The notes below the pieces were generated by a model, which did not search any database, was not told the DNA's origin, and saw nothing but the letters and a program-made list of their open reading frames with translations. This document shows, one piece after another, positions 58,169 through 64,000 of a stretch of 64,000 bases of DNA (position 1 is the first letter of the stretch; every line of letters begins with the position of its first letter). Source of the stretch: Nocardioides seonyuensis (lineage in GTDB: Bacteria; Actinomycetota; Actinomycetes; Propionibacteriales; Nocardioidaceae); contig NZ_CP038436.1 in NCBI RefSeq assembly GCF_004683965.1, forward strand, positions 682,001-746,000, given 5' to 3'. Position numbers and translations under genes: made by a program.

Positions 58169-58752
58169 GATCGCTCATGACCGGCCTCGCCCTCGTCGCC
58201 CTGCTGCTCAGCGGCTGCGGGAGCGCCGACGACGGAGCCCCGACCAGCGAGCCCAGCACGTCCAGCGCGTCCGGAGACACCCTGCTGGAACGCCACGACC
58301 TGGCCGGACTGTCCGGTGCCGAGGTGGTCGACACCCTCGACCGGCTGCCCCTGGACGACCGGCCCGCCGACCTGATGGCCTCGGTCAAGCCCGATCAGCT
58401 CATCCTCACCAGCGGCGACGAGGAGCTGGCACTTCCCACGCCGGACGGCGAGTTCTACCTGTCCGTAGCGCCCTACGTGGACCAGACCCACGACTGCTTC
58501 CACCACTCCCTGACGACCTGCAAGGGCGAGCTGGGCGGCGAGGAGGTCAAGGTCACGATCACCGACGACACCAACGGCGAGGTCCTGGTGGACGACACGG
58601 TGACGACCTTCGAGAACGGCTTCGCCGGCTTCTGGCTGCCCCGCGACATCGAGGGCACTCTGACGGTGGAGTACGACGACAAGCAGGCCACCACCGAGTT
58701 CGCCACCGGCGCCGAGGACCCGACCTGCCTCACGACGGTCCGGCTGGCCTGA
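58165..58752 (+). CDS. cueP: CueP-like copper-binding lipoprotein
   Basis: This 195-residue protein has a lipobox (LVALLLSGC, Cys18) and the CueP pattern in the mature part: DTLLERHDLAGLSGAEVVDT, then the Cys/His motif DCFHHSLTTCKGELGG and VTITDDTNGEVL, with a third conserved Cys near the end (PTCLTTVRL). CueP binds copper at the cell surface and protects against copper. Its place after hemY, overlapping as ATGA, is not the usual copper locus. A role in protecting heme synthesis from copper is possible (inference). It meets the convergent kinase gene with no gap. Confidence 0.86.
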   Translation: MRSLMTGLALVALLLSGCGSADDGAPTSEPSTSSASGDTLLERHDLAGLSGAEVVDTLDRLPLDDRPADLMASVKPDQLILTSGDEELALPTPDGEFYLSVAPYVDQTHDCFHHSLTTCKGELGGEEVKVTITDDTNGEVLVDDTVTTFENGFAGFWLPRDIEGTLTVEYDDKQATTEFATGAEDPTCLTTVRLA

Positions 58753-59370
58753 TCACCGCACGCGCTCGTGGGGCACGGCGCCTGCCGGGAGCACCACGTC
58801 CGCGTGTGCCTCAGGCCTCTCCGCGTCGGCGTACGCGTGCCCCTCGGGTATCCACTTGGTGTCCCAGAGGTGCAGCTCGTCCTGGTCGTCACCCTGGAGG
58901 AGGTTGCGCGTCTTGGCCCGGGCTCCTGCCGAGCCCGGGTCCATGTCGATCCACACGGTCAGGTCGAACAAGCCACGGGTGCGGGCGCTGAGCAGCCGGA
59001 TGCCCTCGACGATGAGGACCGGCGGCATCGGGTGGTCCTCGACGCCGGTCTCCCCCGTCCACCAGCGGTAGTCGAAGCGCAGGCGCTCAGGTCTCGGCTC
59101 GCTCCGCGCTCCGCGCACGAGCGACGCGATGAGTCGCCAGTCGTGCTGCTCCCACATCCCCGCCGCGGGACCGCAGGTCGTGGCGTAGAAGCAGTCCGTC
59201 GGGACGACCTGGTCCTCCGTCAGTCCCAGGTCCGCCGCGAGCGCCTCGGCCAGCGTCGACTTCCCTGCCCCACCGTGACCGCTGATGGCAACGACCGGGA
59301 TGTGGGCCGTGGTGGTCATCAGGCTGCGGACGCGCTGCAGCAGCTCGTCGTACGTCATCTCCGTGCTCAT
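58753..59370 (-). CDS. Uridine kinase-like P-loop protein
   Basis: This 205-residue kinase of the uridine/phosphoribulokinase group has the P-loop VAISGHGGAGKSTLAEALA (about 26-44), a second Asp region (VPTDCFYATTCGPAAGMWEQ), RFDYRWWTGE and VLIVEGIRLL, with a lid region ARAKTRNLLQGDD. It phosphorylates uridine or a related nucleoside. The ATG at 59370 lacks a ribosome site and other starts are equally weak. The gene stands alone between the CueP-like gene and the giant surface protein. It may be a housekeeping salvage enzyme; context adds nothing. Confidence 0.8.
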   Translation of the reverse strand: MSTEMTYDELLQRVRSLMTTTAHIPVVAISGHGGAGKSTLAEALAADLGLTEDQVVPTDCFYATTCGPAAGMWEQHDWRLIASLVRGARSEPRPERLRFDYRWWTGETGVEDHPMPPVLIVEGIRLLSARTRGLFDLTVWIDMDPGSAGARAKTRNLLQGDDQDELHLWDTKWIPEGHAYADAERPEAHADVVLPAGAVPHERVR

Positions 59371-59455
59371 GAGGAGGATGCTGACAGCGGGCAGGTCGCC
59401 CTCCCAATGGATTTCCACGGGCAGGAGTGGAAGGTCAGCTGTCCACCCCTGAACC

Positions 59456-62400
59456 TCAGTCGAGCCTGAAGATCCGAACAGGCGCGTCGAGGTCCAGGGG
59501 CACGGGCGGATCGACAGGTGACCTCGGACGCACCGACAGCACTGTGCGTGCCGTCGGCTTGACGCTCTTGCTCTTGGCCGACATCGGGCTCTTGCCGGCC
59601 GAGCTGATCGCGATGATCCGGAAGGTGTACTTCTTGCGCGGCTTGAGCTTCTTGACCGTGACAGCGGTCTTCTTGCTCGACACCGTGGCCACCTTCTTCC
59701 TCCCGAGGAAGACCACCACGTCGTAGCGCGTGACCGGCGCGGTGCCGGTGTCGGAAGGAGGCTTCCACCGGACCTTGGCCGACTTCTTGGCTGCCTTCGC
59801 CTTGACAGCACGCGGTGCTGACGGAGCCCGGCCGGCCGGTGACTGGGTCCCCGGCGGAGGCGGTGCTGTCGTCGGTGATGGCGACGGGCTGGGGGACGGC
59901 GACGGCGACGGGGACGGCGATGGCGATGGCGACGGGGAGGGAGACGGCGATGGCGACGGCGACGGGGAGGGAGACGTCCCCGACACGACCTCGATCGTCG
60001 TGGAGGCATAGCTGCTCTCGAACTCGCCCGAGCCGTCGCGGTAGCTCGCGTAGATGTCGTGCTCTCCCAGTGCCAGCCCGCTGACCGTGTGGACGGCCCT
60101 GCCGCTGGCGTCGACCGGGACGTCCACGCCGTCTTCGTCGTCGATGTAGAACGTGACCTCTCCGACGCTGACCCCCGGGGTCACGGTGGCCGTGAGCTTC
60201 ACCGGCTGGCCGACGGTCGGTGCGGCCGGGCTGACGTCCAGGTCGAGATCGGTCTCGACCGGCGCCGGCTCGACGGTGAAGGCCACCGGCTGTGACGAGC
60301 TCGGGGCGTGCTCGACGCTGCCCTGGTAGTGGGCGGTGAGCTGGTGGGTACCGACCGGCAGGTACTGGACGGAGATGTAGACCTGCCCGTTCTCCAGCGC
60401 TCCGCTGCCGACGACGGTGCTGCCCGACCTGAGCACCACCGTCCCGCTGGCCTCCGCCGGGATCACCCGGGTCCTGATCCCGAAGTAGTCGCCGTAGACC
60501 TTCGAGGGGCGGTCCGTCTCGACCAGGCTGATGCTCTCGATGGGGTCGGTCGGCTCGTAGGTGAAGGCACTCGCCGCGTTGACCGGCGTGATGCCGCCGG
60601 CGGTGCTCACCCGGACGGTGCTCAGGCCCGCACCCGCGGGAGGCGACGTGGCCGTGCACTGCGTCTGCGTGCACGTGCTCGGAACGGTCCGGCTCCCGAA
60701 CGTCACGATGCCCTTGGCCAGGTTGGTGCCGGTGATCGTCACCGCCGTGCCACCGGTGTTGGGACCGCTGTCCGGCGAGACGCCGGTCAGGGTGGGCGCC
60801 GGCGGCGGCGCCTCCTGGTAGGTGAACCTGGCTTGCTCTCCGACCTCGCTCTGGCCCCCCTCAGTGGCGACCGACAGGTCGACCGTCCCGACCGCGTGTG
60901 GCGGCGAGGTGACCGAGCACTGCGTCGCGGTGCACGTGCCGGTCGCCTGCGCGGCACCGAACCGCACCGTGCCGCCGTCGAGGTGGCGGCCCGTCACGGT
61001 GACGGCCGTGCCGCCGCTGGTGAGCCCGAAGGTCGGCGACACCTCCGTCACCACCGGCTGTGGAGCAGGTGGCGCCCCGTAGGTGAAGGTCGCCGCCTCG
61101 CTGGTCGACGACGTGCCCAGAGGCGTGGTGACGCGCACGGGTACCGCTCCCGTGCCGGTCGGCACGGTGATCCGGACGTGCGCGGGGTCGACGACGGTGT
61201 ACGCCGCCTCGACGCCGCCCACGGTCACGGACGTGGCCCCGCCGAGGTGGGAGCCGGTCACGACGAGCTCGTCGCCCGCCGCGCCGTAGCGCTCGGAGAG
61301 GTGGGTGACCGCCGGCGCAGCGGCCGGGAGACCGGACACGCGGAAGAGCCTCGGCGACCCGAGCGTGTTGACCCACAGGTCGCCGTCGCGGTCCATCGTG
61401 AGGTACTTGGGGCCGCGGACCTGTCCGGGTGGGAGCGGGTAGGTGGTGAGCTCCCGCGTGCCCGTGTCGTAGGCGCCCAGCTGGTCCACGTCGGGCGCGA
61501 CGAACCACAGCCGGCCGTCCGGTCCCACGATCAGTCCCTGGGGGTTGGCGGCGCGTGGCGGAAGGTCGTGGACCTCGACGCGTCCACTGGTGTCCACGGC
61601 CACGAGGGCGCGCCCGACGGCCTGGGTGAACCACATCCGGCCGTCCAGCCCCTCGACGATCTCCCACGAGACGCCGCGCTCACCGGGGACGGCGTACTCG
61701 GTGATCTCGCCGTCGACCGTGATCGCTCCGACGGACTGACCTCCCCACTCGGTGAACCAGATGCGCCCGTCCGGTCCGGTGCGCAGGTGGTAGGGAACGG
61801 AGTAGGGGTCGGGCAGGTGGAAGAGCTCGAAGTCCCCCGACGTGGTCATCGCGCCGATCGCCGCGGAGGTCGAGAGCGTGAACCACAGCCGACCGTCCGG
61901 CCCAGAGATGATGTGGCGCAGGTCGAAGGCGCCCTCGCCCCAGGTGCCGGGCAGCGGGAAGCGCTCCTGGGTGCCGTCCGCGGAGATGGCGACGATGTGG
62001 TTGGTCTTCTTCTCCGTGAACCACATGCGTCCGTCGGGGCCACGTGTGATCGCCAGGGGCTCGGAGTCGTCCGGGGTCGCGAAGACCGTGACCGTGCCGT
62101 CGGCGTCGACCCGGCCCACCTCGTCCCGGGTGGGCGAGGTGAACCACACGGACCCGGCTGCGCCGGGCGTCACCGTGCCGCCTCCGAGTGGCGTCGGCTC
62201 GGTGCCCGGCAGCGCCACCTCGTCCGCGCGGACGCCGGTGTTGGTGAAGGTCGCGCTCGTCGTCGACGTGCGGCCCTCGGTCGTCGCCGTCACCTGGACC
62301 TGCCCGGGCGTGCCTGTGGCTGGCACGGCGGGCTGCACGGCGGTGCACTCGGTCGGGGTGCACGTGACCTGGTTGAACGGCACGGCCACGTCGCCGAACC

Positions 62401-64000
62401 TGATGGTGGACCCCGAGAGGTGCTCCCCGGTGACGGTGACCTTCTGCCCGCCGGTCGCCGGGCCGGTGTCGGGGCTGATCCCGGTGACGACGGGCACGGG
62501 CGGGAGCTCGAAGGTGTAGGTGGGCGTGCCCGGGGCCGAGGCACCGCCGGCCGTCGTGGCGACGACCGCGACCTGGCCCGCGGCGCGTCTGGGGGTCAGC
62601 ACCGTGCACGTCGTCCGCGTGCAGCTCTCCTCGGCCCCGGCGCCAGTGCCGAACGTGATCTGGGACCCGAGGAGGTTGGTGCCGTTGACGGTCACCAGAG
62701 TTCCGCCGAGCGTGGTGCCGCGGTCGGGACTGATCGAGGTGACGGTGGGCGCGGGAGGAACGGCGTAGGTGAAGGTGGGAGCGCCCGCGAGCGCGGTCGT
62801 GCCTGCGGTGGTGCGAGCCTGAACCGGCTGCGGACCCGCCGCGCGCGCCGCGGTCCTGAACGTGCAGCTGGTGTTGGTGCACGTCTCGGTGACGGAGTAG
62901 CCGCCGACCGTGATCTCGGCCATGAAGAGGTCGGTGCCCTCGACCGTGACCGTGTCGCCGCCTGCGGTGGTGCCGGAGGCGGGTGAGACGCCGGTGATGG
63001 TGGGCATCGGACGCGTCGTGTAGGTGAATCTGGCCTGCGGACCCGGCAGCGACTTGGTCGAGCCCTCGTCGGCGGCGACCTGGACGTCCACCGGACCCAG
63101 CGTGGTGGTCCTCGTCGCCAGTACCGTGCACGTGGTGTCCTCCTCGCACGCCTCGCTGCTCGACATGCGACCTTCGAAGAGGATCCGGGCCCCCTTGAGC
63201 CCCGTGCCGGTCACGGTCACCTCCTGCTGCCCGTCGTTCCAGCCCGAGGTGGGTGAGACGGAGGCGACGGTGGGGACGGTGAACTCGTACTTGGTGACGT
63301 CGGAGACGTCGGAGATCCCCGCCGGGGTCTCCACCCGTACGTCGACCACGCCGGGCGTGCGTCCTCCCTCGGGAGAGGGCGGGTAGTCGAGCTCGCACTC
63401 CGACGGGGTACACCCCCATCGGGGCGTGCGGCTCGCGCTCCCGAAGTGGACGACGCCGTGCTCGAGGTTGTGGCCGTGGATCGTCACGTCGTCGACGTTC
63501 TCGAGTAGACCGGACGTGGGAGTGACCGAGGTGATGACCGGTTTGGCCGGACGCACGTAGGTGAAGGTGGCCCGGTCGTCGGGCACCGATCTCCCGCCCG
63601 GGGTCGTGACCACGACGGGGACGGGGCCGACGTCGTGGGGTGGGATCTCCACGATGCACGACTGCATCGAGCACCACTCGGGGAAGTCGAGGACCTCCGC
63701 CGGTGCGCCACCGAAGGTGACGGTCCCCCCGGCCAGGTTCTCGCCGAGGACCACGACCTTGGAGCCGCCGTACTTGGTGCCGGTGTCGGCCACGACCTCG
63801 GTGACCACCGGGTCCGGGGAGTCGGTGTAGGTGAACCTTCCGGCCGGCCCCGGGACGGTCTCGCCGTTGGACGTGCGGATGTTGATGTCCACCGGACCGG
63901 TCTGTGGGTCGTCCTCGTGGACCGGAGGGGTCGTGAACGTGCACTGCGTCGACGTGCAGACCTCGTCGCGGACGAAGGCGCCGCCGACCTCGATGTAGGA
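59456..64000 (-). CDS. Giant IPT/TIG-repeat surface protein with beta-propeller, C-terminal part (N-terminus off right edge)
   Basis: About 1514 codons are in the window and the frame stays open to the edge, so the true start lies outside. The visible order is: seven TIG repeats (the first partial), a six-blade propeller of the virginiamycin-B-lyase/NHL type (repeats GPDGRMWFTE or close, seen six times), three more TIG repeats, two Ig-like domains, an (SP)n linker, one fibronectin III domain and a basic end. Nine TIG repeats carry a Cys pair of the Cx4C or Cx5C type near strand E (for example CTRTTC, CTATQC), a likely disulfide. The whole chain looks like an extended surface rod. No LPxTG or membrane anchor is visible at the C-terminus. 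Binding of a polymer or cell contact is inferred. Confidence 0.85.
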   Translation of the reverse strand, partial: SYIEVGGAFVRDEVCTSTQCTFTTPPVHEDDPQTGPVDINIRTSNGETVPGPAGRFTYTDSPDPVVTEVVADTGTKYGGSKVVVLGENLAGGTVTFGGAPAEVLDFPEWCSMQSCIVEIPPHDVGPVPVVVTTPGGRSVPDDRATFTYVRPAKPVITSVTPTSGLLENVDDVTIHGHNLEHGVVHFGSASRTPRWGCTPSECELDYPPSPEGGRTPGVVDVRVETPAGISDVSDVTKYEFTVPTVASVSPTSGWNDGQQEVTVTGTGLKGARILFEGRMSSSEACEEDTTCTVLATRTTTLGPVDVQVAADEGSTKSLPGPQARFTYTTRPMPTITGVSPASGTTAGGDTVTVEGTDLFMAEITVGGYSVTETCTNTSCTFRTAARAAGPQPVQARTTAGTTALAGAPTFTYAVPPAPTVTSISPDRGTTLGGTLVTVNGTNLLGSQITFGTGAGAEESCTRTTCTVLTPRRAAGQVAVVATTAGGASAPGTPTYTFELPPVPVVTGISPDTGPATGGQKVTVTGEHLSGSTIRFGDVAVPFNQVTCTPTECTAVQPAVPATGTPGQVQVTATTEGRTSTTSATFTNTGVRADEVALPGTEPTPLGGGTVTPGAAGSVWFTSPTRDEVGRVDADGTVTVFATPDDSEPLAITRGPDGRMWFTEKKTNHIVAISADGTQERFPLPGTWGEGAFDLRHIISGPDGRLWFTLSTSAAIGAMTTSGDFELFHLPDPYSVPYHLRTGPDGRIWFTEWGGQSVGAITVDGEITEYAVPGERGVSWEIVEGLDGRMWFTQAVGRALVAVDTSGRVEVHDLPPRAANPQGLIVGPDGRLWFVAPDVDQLGAYDTGTRELTTYPLPPGQVRGPKYLTMDRDGDLWVNTLGSPRLFRVSGLPAAAPAVTHLSERYGAAGDELVVTGSHLGGATSVTVGGVEAAYTVVDPAHVRITVPTGTGAVPVRVTTPLGTSSTSEAATFTYGAPPAPQPVVTEVSPTFGLTSGGTAVTVTGRHLDGGTVRFGAAQATGTCTATQCSVTSPPHAVGTVDLSVATEGGQSEVGEQARFTYQEAPPPAPTLTGVSPDSGPNTGGTAVTITGTNLAKGIVTFGSRTVPSTCTQTQCTATSPPAGAGLSTVRVSTAGGITPVNAASAFTYEPTDPIESISLVETDRPSKVYGDYFGIRTRVIPAEASGTVVLRSGSTVVGSGALENGQVYISVQYLPVGTHQLTAHYQGSVEHAPSSSQPVAFTVEPAPVETDLDLDVSPAAPTVGQPVKLTATVTPGVSVGEVTFYIDDEDGVDVPVDASGRAVHTVSGLALGEHDIYASYRDGSGEFESSYASTTIEVVSGTSPSPSPSPSPSPSPSPSPSPSPSPSPSPSPSPSPTTAPPPPGTQSPAGRAPSAPRAVKAKAAKKSAKVRWKPPSDTGTAPVTRYDVVVFLGRKKVATVSSKKTAVTVKKLKPRKKYTFRIIAISSAGKSPMSAKSKSVKPTARTVLSVRPRSPVDPPVPLDLDAPVRIFRLD
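59890..59980. repeat. GGCGAC-type hexamer array encoding the Ser-Pro linker
   Basis: About 90 bp consist of near-identical GACGGC/GATGGC hexamers, which give alternating Ser and Pro on the minus strand. This is simple-sequence DNA prone to copy changes, between the Ig-like domains and the fibronectin III domain of the giant surface protein. Confidence 0.8.

Noticed and set aside
60308..62986. 892-residue plus-strand frame opposite the giant surface protein
   Set aside because: It is rich in Arg, Gly and Asp without domains, while the minus strand holds regular TIG and propeller repeats.
1..64000. tRNA or rRNA genes
   Set aside because: I found no cloverleaf with a convincing T-arm and no rRNA-like conserved stretches in any intergenic region.

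Overview
The window comes from a high-GC actinobacterium. GTG and TTG starts are frequent, there is a mycothiol-type DinB/maleylpyruvate-isomerase-fold enzyme, and the housekeeping genes mfd, pth, rplY, prs and glmU are actinobacterial in type. Nocardioides or a relative is the best guess, but this is inferred and not proven from the sequence. In mycobacteria these housekeeping genes form one tight neighbourhood. Here about 44 kb of accessory DNA separates mfd (left edge) from pth-rplY (45.8-47.1 kb), so most of the window looks like a surface-polysaccharide and peptide island set into a conserved block.

Layout. 1-4.7 kb: 5' part of mfd, a secreted protein, a lytic-transglycosylase lipoprotein, and a cysQ-like phosphatase with a glyoxalase-fold protein. 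4.7-11.4 kb: an orphan LuxR-type regulator, a histidine kinase/LuxR response regulator pair, a polyprenyl-phosphate sugar-1-phosphate transferase and an ABC exporter. 11.4-20.8 kb (minus strand): an unbroken, mostly overlapping gene train that reads, in transcription order, AMP-forming acyl ligase, SGNH-like membrane protein, AcpS, RRE/PqqD-like B1, lasso precursor A, asparagine-synthetase-like cyclase C, B2 protease, HPr-kinase-like kinase, serine-less ACP-like protein, AsnB and NadE-like enzyme. A divergent acyl carrier protein and an acetyltransferase flank it. 22-33 kb: glycosyltransferases, an O-antigen-ligase-like polymerase, a Wzz-like protein, a kinase-like phosphotransferase, a second ABC exporter, a pyruvyl transferase, an FrhB-type protein and two more glycosyltransferases. 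33-37.6 kb: two further asparagine-synthetase-like proteins and an NTP_transf_5 nucleotidyltransferase. 37.6-42.5 kb: three tandem secreted beta-helix paralogues with nearly identical C-terminal halves. 43-45.8 kb: two glycosyltransferases and a degenerate LCP-like protein.

Right of the island: pth, rplY, pepN, a MarR regulator diverging from a DinB-fold enzyme across two tandem palindromes, prs, glmU, a secreted protein with a class F-like sortase, a radical SAM / protoporphyrinogen oxidase / CueP operon, a uridine-kinase-like protein, and the 3' part of a giant IPT/TIG-repeat surface protein that runs off the right edge.

The most interesting feature is the 11.4-21.2 kb gene train. It is a lasso-peptide locus whose genes are translationally coupled to a carrier-protein module (ligase, AcpS, ACP, ACP-like protein, AsnB, NadE) and to a kinase of the type known to phosphorylate lasso precursors at a C-terminal serine. 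The predicted precursor fits this: a leader with a YxxP motif and a Thr at -2, a Gly1-Asp9 ring, a very long roughly 40-residue core and a C-terminal Ser. The chemistry of the final product is inference.
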